A stretch of 64,000 nt of DNA from Ancylobacter tetraedralis (GTDB taxonomy: Bacteria; Pseudomonadota; Alphaproteobacteria; Rhizobiales; Xanthobacteraceae): assembly GCF_014195655.1 (NCBI RefSeq), contig NZ_JACICD010000003.1, positions 186,001-250,000 of the forward strand, given 5' to 3'. The position numbers were made by a program, and so were the translations under genes. The notes beneath the pieces are model-generated. The model did not search any database, was not told the DNA's origin, and worked only from the letters and a program-made list of their open reading frames with translations. Shown here in pieces: positions 8,355 through 17,180 of the stretch (the stretch's first letter is position 1; each line of letters starts with the position of its first letter).

Positions 8355-10378
8355 GCGAGGTCCTGCTTTCGCGAAAGGAGCCAGAGGAAGGCGGGAGCGC
8401 CGATCATCGAGGCGACGAGCCCGGCCGGCATCTGCCAGGGAAAGGCGATGGTGCGGCCGAGGAAATCGGCCGTCACCAGGATGAACGCGCCGATCAGGGC
8501 GGCCCCGTAGAGTTCGCTCAGGGGCCGGCGCAGGCCGAGGAGCCGGGCGGCATGCGGGGCCACGAGGCCGACGAAGGACAGAGGCCCGACCAGCAGAGTC
8601 GCCAGCGCCGTGGCGACCGCCGCGATCATTAGCAGCAGCAGCCGGCCCGCGCCGAGCGGCACGCCGAGCGCGCGCGCCGTGTCCTCGCCCAGAGGCAGCA
8701 TGCCGAGCCATCGCCGCACCAGCGGCAGCAGCGCCAGCAGGACGAGCGCGGCGAGGAGGCTCGCGCCGGCCGTCGAGGCGTCGACGCCGTAGGTCGAGCC
8801 GGTCATCCAGTTGAACAGCAGGATGGCGCGGGGATCGCCGCTGGCCATCAGCACGCTGACCAGCGCGTCGAGCAGCGCGCCGATGGCGATGCCCGCCAGG
8901 ATGATCCGCTCCGGATTGGCCTTCGATACGCGAGCGGCCAGCAGTAGCACGATCAGAGCCAGAAAGGCCCCGAGCGAGGCGGCCAGCATCTGCTCCAGAC
9001 GACTGGTCTCGGCGATCAGGAAGATCGCGACGGTGAGTCCGCCGGCCGCGCCCGCGCTCACGCCCATCACTTCCGGGCTCGCCATGGGATTGCGGGTCAG
9101 GCGCTGCAATACGCAGCCCGCCACCGCGAGCAGCGTGCCGCCCGCCAGCGCCGCCAGCGCGCGCGGCAGCCGCAGCGCCCAGGCAGATGAGGGATCGCCC
9201 GGCAAAGCCAGGCTCCACCCGGTGGCTGTCGGCCCGATGAGGCTCGATAGCGTAAGCGCGAGGAGAAGCAGACCGCCCAGCAGCAGCAGGCGTCGCCCCG
9301 GCCGTCCCACACTCTGTCCAAGCTGGACGGAGAGGCTGCCGGCGGCGGCCGGGGGAAGGCGAAGGCGCGGGATGATCCAGAGCAGCAGCGGCGCGCCGAA
9401 CAGCGCGGTGACGGCGCCGGTCGGTATCATCTGCGCAGAGATGACGGCGGCGACCTGCACCATCTGGTCGGTCGCCCAGAGCAGCGCGGCGCCGGTCGCG
9501 GCGGAGGCGAGCATCCATGGACCGATCCGGCGCGCGCCCGCGATCCGTGCCAGCGCCGGCGCGGCAAGGCCGATGAAGCCGATGCAGCCCACGCTCGCGA
9601 CGACGAACGCGGTCAACGCGACCGCCACCAGCAGCGCGGCGAGCCGGACCATGCCGACGGAGAGCCCGAGACTGCGCGTCTGCGCGTCCTCCATCCCCAG
9701 CAGCGCCAGCGGCCGCAGCAGCAGGATCGCCGCGAGCCCGGCAAGGCCCAGACGCGGCGCGAGGAACAGAGGTTCCTCCCAGCCTTGCAGGCTGAGCGAG
9801 CCGGCGCCCCACAGGAACAGGCCAGCCAGATAATGGCTCTCGAACAGCGCCAGCAGCGCGGCGAGCGAAGCGCAATACAGCCCCGCCACCATGCCGGCGA
9901 GGATCACCACCAGCGGCGCGAAGCCGCTGCGGCGCGACAGCAGGAACACAACGGCGATGGTGAGAAGACCACCGGTCAGCGTCACCCATTCCCGCCCGAA
10001 GCCGAGCAGGCCCGGCATCCAGATGAGCGCGGCCGAGAGCGCGAGATTAGCGCCGGATTCAATGCCCAGCGTCGTCGGCGAGGCGATGGGATTGCGCAGC
10101 ACCTGCTGCAGGATGGCACCGGCAAGGCCAAGCGCTGCGCCCGCCAGCAGGCTCACCACGAGGCGTGGGGCGAAGCTGTAGGCGGCGAGCAGCTGGTCGG
10201 GAAGGCCGGCGTCCGGCCGGACGATCGCCGCCCACCATCCCCCGCCGGGTAGCAGCATGGCGAGATTCGCCACCGTGCCGGCGAGGCCGATGGCGGCAAA
10301 TCCCAGCACCAGCGCGGCCGCTCCGAGGCGCGACGGCGCCCGCGCGCGCCGTCGCGCCCATGGCGTATCAGCCATCAT
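8351..10378 (-). CDS. Siderophore ABC transporter permease, fused double-length FhuB type
   Basis: Inner-membrane protein of 675 residues, twice the usual FecCD length. Two homologous permease halves are visible: the first contains LRNPIASPTTLGIESGANL and the second LTRNPMASPEVMGVSAGA, each followed by its own set of membrane helices. This tandem form is the FhuB arrangement, where one polypeptide replaces a dimer. The start overlaps the binding-protein gene by 11 bases and the end overlaps the esterase by 4. A second ATG three bases downstream is possible. Confidence 0.92.
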   Translation of the reverse strand: MMADTPWARRRARAPSRLGAAALVLGFAAIGLAGTVANLAMLLPGGGWWAAIVRPDAGLPDQLLAAYSFAPRLVVSLLAGAALGLAGAILQQVLRNPIASPTTLGIESGANLALSAALIWMPGLLGFGREWVTLTGGLLTIAVVFLLSRRSGFAPLVVILAGMVAGLYCASLAALLALFESHYLAGLFLWGAGSLSLQGWEEPLFLAPRLGLAGLAAILLLRPLALLGMEDAQTRSLGLSVGMVRLAALLVAVALTAFVVASVGCIGFIGLAAPALARIAGARRIGPWMLASAATGAALLWATDQMVQVAAVISAQMIPTGAVTALFGAPLLLWIIPRLRLPPAAAGSLSVQLGQSVGRPGRRLLLLGGLLLLALTLSSLIGPTATGWSLALPGDPSSAWALRLPRALAALAGGTLLAVAGCVLQRLTRNPMASPEVMGVSAGAAGGLTVAIFLIAETSRLEQMLAASLGAFLALIVLLLAARVSKANPERIILAGIAIGALLDALVSVLMASGDPRAILLFNWMTGSTYGVDASTAGASLLAALVLLALLPLVRRWLGMLPLGEDTARALGVPLGAGRLLLLMIAAVATALATLLVGPLSFVGLVAPHAARLLGLRRPLSELYGAALIGAFILVTADFLGRTIAFPWQMPAGLVASMIGAPAFLWLLSRKQDLA

Positions 10379-11288
10379 TCCGCTCTCCGGCGAGGTGGAG
10401 CGTCAATTGCCGGGCGAAGCGCATGGCGGAGGGAAGCATTCCGAACATGAGGACGGCGGGCAGGCGGATGACCCGCCCGGCCTTCACGAAGGGAAGGCTG
10501 CGCCAGAGCGGGCTCGCGGCCAGACGGCCCAGCGTGTCGGCCGCGATGGGCTCGAGATAGACCAGGCGGCTGGCCGGGCTTGCCGCCAGCGCCTCGATGC
10601 CCACGGTGCTGAAGCCCCAGTAGTTGCTCGGCTGGGTCCAGCCATTGACCAGCCCCACACGCTCCAGGACATCGCCGAACAGGCTCCACGCGCCGTAGAC
10701 GCGGACGTGGCGAGCGTCGAGGAAGTTGACCGCCAGCACCGGCCGTCCCGCGAGGCCTGCCGCGGCTAGATGCCGGCGCGCCTCATCCATGCAGGCTTGC
10801 GTCCGCGCGATCAGTGCCTCGCCGGCATCCTCCCGGCCGAGTGCGGCGGCGAGTTGGTTCGTGGCCACCACGCTGCGGTCAAAAGCATGGCCGACCGGCG
10901 GCGCATAGACCGAGAAGGTCTTCGTCGGGGCAAAGCGTGCCAGCAGAGGCGCGATGGCGTCGAGATAGGGCGTCGTCACGATGAGGTCCGGCTTCAGCGC
11001 GGCGAGAATTTCCAGATTGGGCTCCCGGTCGGTGCCGAGATTGACGATGCCGGGCGGCAGCGCCGGCTCCACCACCCATTGCGTCCAACTGGCGGGATCG
11101 GGCAGCGCGACCGGGGGCAGCCCCATCTCGATCAGGGTCTCGGCAAGGCCGAAATCCATCGAGACAATCCGCAGTTCCACCGCTCCTTGCCGCGCGGTGG
11201 CGCCCCAGGCATTGGGAAAGGGCAAGGCGGCGGAGGAAAGCCCGCCGAGCATCACGGCCCGGCGGGAGGGCATGGACAATACGCTCAC
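10368..11288 (-). CDS. Iron-siderophore substrate-binding protein (FhuD type)
   Basis: Periplasmic binding protein of 306 residues with a helical-backbone FhuD/TroA-type fold. Visible features are an exported N-terminus (MPSRRAVMLGGLSSAALPFPNAWG), the segment RIVSMDFGLAETLIEMGLPPVAL typical of the family, and LAALKPDLIVTTP. The GTG at 11288 overlaps the TonB receptor stop as GTGA; an ATG 15 bases further in also fits. It should hand the ferric siderophore from the receptor to the fused permease. Confidence 0.88.
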   Translation of the reverse strand: MSVLSMPSRRAVMLGGLSSAALPFPNAWGATARQGAVELRIVSMDFGLAETLIEMGLPPVALPDPASWTQWVVEPALPPGIVNLGTDREPNLEILAALKPDLIVTTPYLDAIAPLLARFAPTKTFSVYAPPVGHAFDRSVVATNQLAAALGREDAGEALIARTQACMDEARRHLAAAGLAGRPVLAVNFLDARHVRVYGAWSLFGDVLERVGLVNGWTQPSNYWGFSTVGIEALAASPASRLVYLEPIAADTLGRLAASPLWRSLPFVKAGRVIRLPAVLMFGMLPSAMRFARQLTLHLAGERNDG

Positions 11289-13720
11289 CAGCGATACTTC
11301 AGGCCGGCGAGAACGGTGCGCGGTGCCCCGAGATAGCAATAGCCGGCATCGCAGGTGACATATTCCTCGTCGAGCAGGTTCTGCGCGTTTACCTGCAGGC
11401 TCCACCCCTTGAGCTTGGGGTCGAGATGGCTGAAATCGTAGCTGATCTTGGCATCCACGAGGGTGTAGGCGCTGTTCTGGAACGTATTGAGCGAGTCGCC
11501 CCAGGTGGCGCCGACATAGCGCACGCCGGCACCGACGCCGAGGCCCACCAGCTTTGAGCCGGGCTGGAACTGGTAGTCGGCCCAGAACGCGAACGTGTTC
11601 TCCGGCGTGCCCGACGGCACCAGGCCGATCGTCTCCGCGGCGCCCGAGACATTGACCATGTCGAGATAGCTGTAGGCGCCGCGCACCTTCAGCCCCGCGC
11701 CGAGATTGGCCACCGCCTCCAGCTCGAAGCCGCGCGCGCGGACCTCGCCGGTCTGCACCTGATAGAGCGGGTTCGTATCGTCCGTCACCAGGCCGTTATT
11801 CTGGTCGATCTGGAACACCGCAGCGGTGATGTAGCCATCGAACCCGACCGGCTGGTATTTCACGCCCGCCTCGATCTGCTTCGCGGTGGTCGGCGTAAAG
11901 GCCGTGCCGGCCATGTCCACACCGAGATTGGGCGCGAACGAGGTCGCATAGCTCACATAGGGCGCGAGGCCGTTGTCGAAGCGATAGGTCAGCCCGGCGC
12001 GCCCGGTGAACTCGCTGTCGTCGATAGTCTCGGAACTGTTGTCGAGCAGGTCGTCGCTCTTGGTGTCGACCCAGTCCTGCCGGCCACTCAGGGTGAGGAT
12101 GAGACGATCGAAGGTCGCCTGTTCCTGTACATAGAGGCCGGTCTGGTTCTGCCGCTGCCGGTAGCGCGAGGCGTTGAGCTCGGGATCATAGGTGGGCCCG
12201 AGCGGCTGGCCCGCGTTCAGGTCATAGTCGGACGCCGTGCCATAACCGATGCCGCCATCCAGCGCGAGATAGGAATAATCGAGCCCGATCAGTAGCTTGT
12301 GATCGATTCCACCGGTCGCGAAATTCGCCTCCAGCTGATTGTCGACGACGAAGGAGTCGAGATAATCATGCACGAAGCCGGTGTAGCGGCTGGCGATATT
12401 GGTCGCCGCGTCCACGGCGCTCGTGCCGGCATAGCGCACCGAGGTGTTGGCGCTGCCATAGCGCAGGTTCTGCCGGACGGTGAAGACCTCGTTGATGTCG
12501 TGCTCCGCGAGATAGCCGACGCGGTACTGCTCCTGGTTTTGCGCGTTGTAGTCGCCGAAATTCTTCGAGAAGGTTTCGGTTCCGCTGCCGGTCCAGCCGA
12601 AATAGGGCAGGGAGGCCGGTGTTTCCGACTTCTGGTACTCGCCGAGGAAGGTGATGCGGGTGTCGTTGCTCGGCTTCCAGGTCAGCGCCGGGGCGATGAA
12701 GTTCATGTCGTTGGTGCCGCCATTATAGACGTTCGGCGAGCCGGCATCGCGCAGCACGCCGGTCAGGCGGTAGAGCCACGTGCCGTCCTTGTCCGCTGGG
12801 CCGCCAATGTCGAACTGGCCCTGCCACCAGTCATAGGTGCCGCCCTGCAGTTCGACCTCGCCGAAGGCTTCCTCGGTCGGCCGCTTGGAGGTGATGTCGA
12901 CGAGGCCGCCGGGCGAGCCGAGCCCGTACAGGGCGGAACTCGGGCCGCGCAGAACGGTCACGCTCTCCACGCCATAGGGCTCGACCTTGAAGATCGACAT
13001 GTTGGCGCCCGGCAGGCGCAGGCCGTCGCGGTAGATGCCGTTATAGGTCACGTCGAAGCCGCGAATGGAGAACGCGTCGAAACGCGGATCGTAGCCGCTC
13101 TGCTGGGTCCGCACGCCCGGCGTGTAGGCCACGGCGTCGGTCAGCGTCTGCACATTGCGGTCGTTAAGCTCCTCACGCGTGACGACGGAAATCGACTGCG
13201 GGATTTCGATAAGGGGCGTGTCGGTCTTGGTGCCGACGGTGCTGGTCGAGGCGACATAGCCGACCGTGCCCTGGCCTTCGACGGCGATGGTTTCCAGTTC
13301 GATGGCATCCGGGTCGGCGCTTCCCGCGCCGGTGCGGATGGCGGGATCGACCACGGTAACGCGGTTCGGCGCGGTGAAGCGATAGCTCAGACCGGTGCCG
13401 CGCAGCAGCATGTCCAGCGCTTCCGGCGCGCTGAGCGTGCCCACCACCGGGCTGGAGCGGCGGCCGCCAAACTTTCCCGTGTCGAAGAACACGCGCACGC
13501 CGGCCTTCTGCGCGAACGAGAGCAGGGCGTCGTTCAGGTCCTGCGCGGGAATGCTGAAGGAAATGCGCGCCGGCGTCACGCTGGCCGTGGCCTGCGCCTG
13601 CGCGGGGGCGGACGGAGCCGTCAGGCCGAAGCCAGCGGCCAGCGCCCCGAGGGTGAGGGCGCGATGCGCCACGTACCCACGAAAATGCCGCCGCTGCCGC
13701 AAAGGAGCCGAACGCGTCAT
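11285..13720 (-). CDS. TonB-dependent siderophore receptor with N-terminal signalling domain
   Basis: Outer-membrane receptor of 811 residues. After a long signal peptide there is a STN secretin/TonB signalling domain (about residues 45-115: ISFSIPAQDLNDALLSFAQKAG...DMLLRGTGLSY), then the plug (IEIPQSISVVTREEL, LRGPSSALYG) and a 22-strand-type barrel ending LAGLKYRW with terminal aromatic residue. The STN domain means it can signal to the FecR/FecI pair encoded upstream when loaded with siderophore. The ATG at 13720 has GGAAGAAG at proper distance; an upstream in-frame ATG at 13777 does not. Confidence 0.93.
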   Translation of the reverse strand: MTRSAPLRQRRHFRGYVAHRALTLGALAAGFGLTAPSAPAQAQATASVTPARISFSIPAQDLNDALLSFAQKAGVRVFFDTGKFGGRRSSPVVGTLSAPEALDMLLRGTGLSYRFTAPNRVTVVDPAIRTGAGSADPDAIELETIAVEGQGTVGYVASTSTVGTKTDTPLIEIPQSISVVTREELNDRNVQTLTDAVAYTPGVRTQQSGYDPRFDAFSIRGFDVTYNGIYRDGLRLPGANMSIFKVEPYGVESVTVLRGPSSALYGLGSPGGLVDITSKRPTEEAFGEVELQGGTYDWWQGQFDIGGPADKDGTWLYRLTGVLRDAGSPNVYNGGTNDMNFIAPALTWKPSNDTRITFLGEYQKSETPASLPYFGWTGSGTETFSKNFGDYNAQNQEQYRVGYLAEHDINEVFTVRQNLRYGSANTSVRYAGTSAVDAATNIASRYTGFVHDYLDSFVVDNQLEANFATGGIDHKLLIGLDYSYLALDGGIGYGTASDYDLNAGQPLGPTYDPELNASRYRQRQNQTGLYVQEQATFDRLILTLSGRQDWVDTKSDDLLDNSSETIDDSEFTGRAGLTYRFDNGLAPYVSYATSFAPNLGVDMAGTAFTPTTAKQIEAGVKYQPVGFDGYITAAVFQIDQNNGLVTDDTNPLYQVQTGEVRARGFELEAVANLGAGLKVRGAYSYLDMVNVSGAAETIGLVPSGTPENTFAFWADYQFQPGSKLVGLGVGAGVRYVGATWGDSLNTFQNSAYTLVDAKISYDFSHLDPKLKGWSLQVNAQNLLDEEYVTCDAGYCYLGAPRTVLAGLKYRW

Positions 13721-13808
13721 GGGGTCTTCTTCCTTCCTGCCAGATGGCGCGACACACGCATCGTCCGGCCTTGGCACCGGCTTGCAGTAGGGAAGACAAT
13801 CGAGCGGG

Positions 13809-13838
13809 GGAAAGCCGTAAAAGATTCTGACGCTTTCC
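13809..13838. promoter_or_regulatory. Inverted repeat upstream of the TonB receptor gene
   Basis: Arms GGAAAGC (13809-13815) and GCTTTCC (13832-13838) are separated by 16 bases in the 126-base gap between fecR and the receptor gene. On the minus strand, GGAAAG could be the -35 element of a promoter for the FecI-like ECF sigma factor, which commonly reads GGAA-type -35 sequences. It could equally be a leader stem-loop. Confidence 0.4.
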
Positions 13839-13846
13839 GCGAAAAT

Positions 13847-14833
13847 CTAATAAAGTACTGTGATAAAAGGATAAATAGACCTTTCGCCGATCCCCAGCTC
13901 GGCGGTGATCGTCTCGATCGCGTCGCCGAGGTCATTCGTGGCGAAAACGCCGCTGACCCGACGCCGGGCCAGGTCGTCATCGAGAATAACGATGCGGCCA
14001 CGGCGATAGCGGTTCAGCGTCTCCACCACATGGCGCAGCGGGGTGTCGCTGAACACGAGCATGCCACGCCGCCAGGCCGTCGCCGTCTCGATGTCGCGCG
14101 TGCGGACCTCGCCGATGCCCCGCCCGGCGGCGTAGCGCACTTCCTGCCCCGGCGAGAGCACGACGCCATTGCCCGTGGCGCGGTCCTTCAGCGCGACTTC
14201 GACATCGTGCTCGACCGCCAGCACGTCGGCACCTTCGCCCGCCTGCTCGATGACGAATTGCGTGCCAAGCGCCGTGGCGGTTCCCCCGGCCGCCTCGACC
14301 ACGAAGGGGCGCGTCTCCATCCCCGCTCGTGGCGCGGCTGCGAAGAAGATTTCCCCGGCGAGCAGCCGTACGCGGCGCTCCTTGTCGGTGAAGTCGAGGG
14401 CGAGGGCGCTGGCGGGGCCAAGCTCCACCTCGCTGCCATCGGATAGCGTCACGCGGCGCAATTCGCCCGGTGCGGTCCGGTAGTCGGCCGCCGCCAGCAG
14501 CCAGGGATCGCCAAAATGGAAACGGGCAGCGCCGGCGGCGGCCAGCACGGCCAGCACCAGGGCGATGCGGATGCCGGCCCTGCGGCGTCTGGCACGGCTG
14601 CGGCGCCAGTCGGGCAGCAGGTCCCGCAGGGGGCCGGGGTCATGCCGCAGCAGCGAGAGTTCACGCCAGGTCGATCCCGCCTCCTCGAAGGCGGCGCGGT
14701 GCTCGGGATCCGCGGCGAGCCAGTCGCGCAGCGCGCGTGTCTCGGCCTCGCTCAGCGACGCGCCTTCGAGCCGCGCCACCCATTCGGCGGCGCGCAGGCC
14801 GATTTCATCCGGTTGCCCGTCGACCCAGCTCAC
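13847..14833 (-). CDS. fecR: FecR-family anti-sigma/signal-transducing protein
   Basis: Inner-membrane protein of 328 residues linking the TonB receptor to the ECF sigma factor. The N-terminal cytoplasmic DUF4880-like part (AAEWVARLEGASLSEAETRALRDWLAADPEHRAAFEE) binds the sigma factor. One membrane helix follows at about residues 88-103, then the periplasmic FecR domain (YRTAPGELRRVTLSDGSEVELGPAS, RLLAGEIFF). It lies between the fecI-like gene and the receptor gene, 126 bases from the latter. Confidence 0.9.
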   Translation of the reverse strand: MSWVDGQPDEIGLRAAEWVARLEGASLSEAETRALRDWLAADPEHRAAFEEAGSTWRELSLLRHDPGPLRDLLPDWRRSRARRRRAGIRIALVLAVLAAAGAARFHFGDPWLLAAADYRTAPGELRRVTLSDGSEVELGPASALALDFTDKERRVRLLAGEIFFAAAPRAGMETRPFVVEAAGGTATALGTQFVIEQAGEGADVLAVEHDVEVALKDRATGNGVVLSPGQEVRYAAGRGIGEVRTRDIETATAWRRGMLVFSDTPLRHVVETLNRYRRGRIVILDDDLARRRVSGVFATNDLGDAIETITAELGIGERSIYPFITVLY

Positions 14834-14956
14834 CGTTCAACTTCCGCAAATCGATGCCCGCCCATCGACGTCCCCAATTCATGCCCCTGCCGCTATAGGA
14901 CATTCCAACCGGGGCCGCGTCGAAAATGACGGCAATCTCGTTTGCCCCGCGCGCGC

Positions 14957-15451
14957 TCATCGCCCTCGCAGGCGGCGGGTCATGTGCGCGATGGCAACGG
15001 CCAGATGCTTCTGCACCGAGCTCTCGGATATCCCGAGGCGCCGGGCCACCTCGATCTGGGTCAATCCCTCGATGCGGCTGAGCACGAAGATCTCCTGCGT
15101 GCGCACGGGCATTTCGCGAACCAGCCCGTGCAGGCGCTCCAGCTGAAGGCGGGAATCGACGATCTCCTCCGGCGAGGGGCGATCATCCACCATCTGGGCG
15201 AAGGCTTCCGGGGCCAGCGTCTGCGTGCGCCGCCGGCGCTCCTGTTTGTGGTGGTTGACGAGGAGATTGCGGGCGATCGCGTAGAGATAGGCGCGAATGT
15301 CCTGGATGCAGGTTTCCGGCCGCTCCAGCACGTTCAGGAAGGTGTCCTGCATAAGGTCGCTGGCTGTATGTCCGTCGCCGAGCCGGCGTTGCAGATAGGT
15401 CCGCAGCTCGCGGCTATGGCTCGAAAAAACAAGCGACAGGTCTGGTTGCAT
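14957..15451 (-). CDS. fecI: ECF RNA polymerase sigma factor, FecI type
   Basis: A 164-residue group IV sigma factor. Region 2 is visible near the N-terminus (LMQDTFLNVLERP...IRAYLYAIARNLL) and region 4 near the C-terminus (MPVRTQEIFVLSRIEGLTQIEVARRLGISESSVQKHL). With FecR and the STN receptor it should switch on the siderophore operon when ferric siderophore is present outside. The start is uncertain: GTG at 15475, ATG at 15472 or ATG at 15451. I chose the last because GTGGG lies about seven bases upstream and it matches usual family length. Confidence 0.88.
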   Translation of the reverse strand: MQPDLSLVFSSHSRELRTYLQRRLGDGHTASDLMQDTFLNVLERPETCIQDIRAYLYAIARNLLVNHHKQERRRRTQTLAPEAFAQMVDDRPSPEEIVDSRLQLERLHGLVREMPVRTQEIFVLSRIEGLTQIEVARRLGISESSVQKHLAVAIAHMTRRLRGR

Positions 15452-15488
15452 GAACCGGCCCACTCTCCACATCACGAAGGCGTGCGTG

Positions 15489-15513
15489 GATCATTATCAT
15501 GCACCAATTATCA
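15489..15513. promoter_or_regulatory. Possible iron-responsive operator upstream of fecI
   Basis: The sequence GATCATTATCATGC is followed by a second ATTATCA, giving direct copies at 15493-15499 and 15507-15513. GATAATGATC on the minus strand resembles half of the classical Fur box. Position just upstream of the sigma-factor gene fits iron repression, but alphaproteobacteria often use RirA or Irr instead, so the regulator is uncertain. Confidence 0.35.
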
Positions 15514-15629
15514 AGGTAAGCTGAAGTACCGTCTTTTAGTATCGGTCCAATCTACTGAATTAGAACCATTCTTGACTTGGGAATTCTTGCGCGCCGCAGT
15601 GCGCCGCGCGCCGCCCGGCCGGGCTGATG

Positions 15630-16532
15630 TCAGGCGCGGTCCACCCAAGCATCGATCGCCGCGCGATCGGGAATGCTGTCCTGCGCGCCGGCCCGGGTGC
15701 AGGCCAGCGAGCCCGCCACGACGCCGCGCCGCAGCGCTTCCGCGAACGGGCGGCCTTCGTCCATGGCGGCGGCGAAGCTGCCGACGAACGAATCCCCGGC
15801 CGCCGTCGTGTCGATGGCCTCGACGCGAGGCGCGGGCTGGCGATGGATGACGCCATCGCGGAAGGCTACCACGCCGTCGGCACCCACCGTCACCACCACG
15901 GTGAGGCCATAGCTGCGGTGAAGTTCCTGCGCGGCGCCGTGCGCATCGGCGGCGGTGAGGCCGGCCTCGCGGGCGACATGCTGCGCTTCATGCTCGTTGA
16001 CGATCAGCGTATCGATCCGGCGCAGGATGTCGTCCGGCACGCGACCGGATGGCGCTGCGTTGAGCATCGTCCGCCAGCCGCGCTGCCCGGCCAGATGCAC
16101 GGCCGCGAACAGCGCCTCGTCGCGGATCTCGCGCTGCAGCAGCAGCACGCTGCCGGGGGGAGCGGCGAGGGCGGCGAGCCGGCTGGCGTCCACCGCGTAA
16201 TTCGCGCCGGCCGCCACGACGATAGCGTTCTCGCCCTGCGCATCGACGCTGATGAAGGCGACGCCGGTGGGCGTGTCCACCCGCGCCACGCCGGCGAGGT
16301 CCACGCCGCTCCCGGCCAGCGAGCGCAAGGCAAGCGTGCCGAAATCATCGCGCCCCACCGCCCCGACAAACGCCACCCGCGCACCGCTGCGCGCGGCGGC
16401 GACCGCCTGATTGGCCCCCTTGCCGCCGGGAATGGTGCGGAAGCCGGGCCCGATCACCGTCTCGCCCGGCGCGGGGATATGGGGAACCTCGGTGACGAGA
16501 TCGAGATTGATGGAGCCGAAGACGATGATCAT
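15630..16532 (-). CDS. Ribokinase-like PfkB-family sugar kinase
   Basis: Cytoplasmic kinase of 300 residues that should phosphorylate ribose or a related sugar/nucleoside with ATP. The N-terminus MIIVFGSINLDLV, the substrate-loop GGKGANQAVAAARSG (about residues 37-50) and the catalytic DTTAAGDSFVGSF near the C-terminus are all intact and closest to ribokinase. It ends the Pot-type operon, 6 bases after the cysteine hydrolase gene. Its presence suggests the imported compound carries or yields a pentose. Confidence 0.85.
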   Translation of the reverse strand: MIIVFGSINLDLVTEVPHIPAPGETVIGPGFRTIPGGKGANQAVAAARSGARVAFVGAVGRDDFGTLALRSLAGSGVDLAGVARVDTPTGVAFISVDAQGENAIVVAAGANYAVDASRLAALAAPPGSVLLLQREIRDEALFAAVHLAGQRGWRTMLNAAPSGRVPDDILRRIDTLIVNEHEAQHVAREAGLTAADAHGAAQELHRSYGLTVVVTVGADGVVAFRDGVIHRQPAPRVEAIDTTAAGDSFVGSFAAAMDEGRPFAEALRRGVVAGSLACTRAGAQDSIPDRAAIDAWVDRA

Positions 16533-16538
16533 CGCGGG

Positions 16539-17180
16539 TCAGTCCGTCCAGAGCGCGAGCAGCGTCGCCGTGTCCATCAGCGCCACCTGTTCCGGCATGC
16601 GCGGCAGCAGGTGGGTCATCACCGCCTCATGCGAGGCGGGCGCCGAGCTGGTGACGGCATCCGTCACGACAATGGCATGGAAACCGCGATCGAGCGCATC
16701 GAACAGGCTCGCCAGCACGCAGATGTCGGTCTCCACGCCGGTGAAGACCAGCGTGTCGATGGCATTGTCCGTCAGCCAGTCGGCAAAGCCCGCATTCGCG
16801 AAGATGGAATAGCCGGCCTTGTCGAACACCCGGTCCGGGGCGGCATGCGCCGCCAGCGGCGCGACCAGTTCGTGCAGTTGCGGGTCCATCTGCTCAAGGG
16901 TGAGCGTGGACCATTTGAGGTAATAAGGCTGCCAGCAGCCCGGCGCCGTCTGCGCGCTGTCGGCCACGATGAAGCGGGCAAACAGGCTGCGTCCGGGCTT
17001 GGCCTCGGCGATGCGCAGGATGTTGGGGAGCACGTCGGCCATGGCCGGTGTGTGCCACGGTGTCGGCTCCGCGAAGAGCCGCTGCATGTCGATGCACAGA
17101 TGCACGGCATGCGCACCGGGACGGCGCGGAGCCGCCGCCACGTCGCCCGCCACGTCGCCCACGATGTCGCCCGCCATCAT
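16539..17180 (-). CDS. Isochorismatase-family cysteine hydrolase
   Basis: A 213-residue hydrolase of the isochorismatase/nicotinamidase superfamily. The catalytic Asp is in HLCIDMQRLF, the Lys in VFDKAGYSIF and the Cys in GVETDICVLAS. The DxHxxH metal motif of nicotinamidases is absent, so nicotinamidase is unlikely; an amidase or carbamoyl hydrolase is more probable. The N-terminus begins with an odd GDIVGDVAGDVA repeat caused by a 12-base tandem repeat in the DNA. Its ATG overlaps the potA-like stop by 4 bases, and the ribokinase-like gene follows. Confidence 0.82.
   Translation of the reverse strand: MMAGDIVGDVAGDVAAAPRRPGAHAVHLCIDMQRLFAEPTPWHTPAMADVLPNILRIAEAKPGRSLFARFIVADSAQTAPGCWQPYYLKWSTLTLEQMDPQLHELVAPLAAHAAPDRVFDKAGYSIFANAGFADWLTDNAIDTLVFTGVETDICVLASLFDALDRGFHAIVVTDAVTSSAPASHEAVMTHLLPRMPEQVALMDTATLLALWTD
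17136..17171 (-). repeat. Three tandem 12-base repeats at the start of the cysteine hydrolase gene
   Basis: On the minus strand the units are GGCGACATCGTG (17171-17160), GGCGACGTGGCG (17159-17148) and GGCGACGTGGCG (17147-17136). They encode GDIV-GDVA-GDVA just after the start codon. A closely related unit, GGCGACGTGGGG, occurs twice at 26066-26089 in the nicC-nicR gap. Confidence 0.8.

Noticed and set aside
16539-17180. Nicotinamidase as function of the cysteine hydrolase
   Set aside because: The DxHxxH metal-binding motif of nicotinamidases is not present, although the Asp-Lys-Cys triad is.
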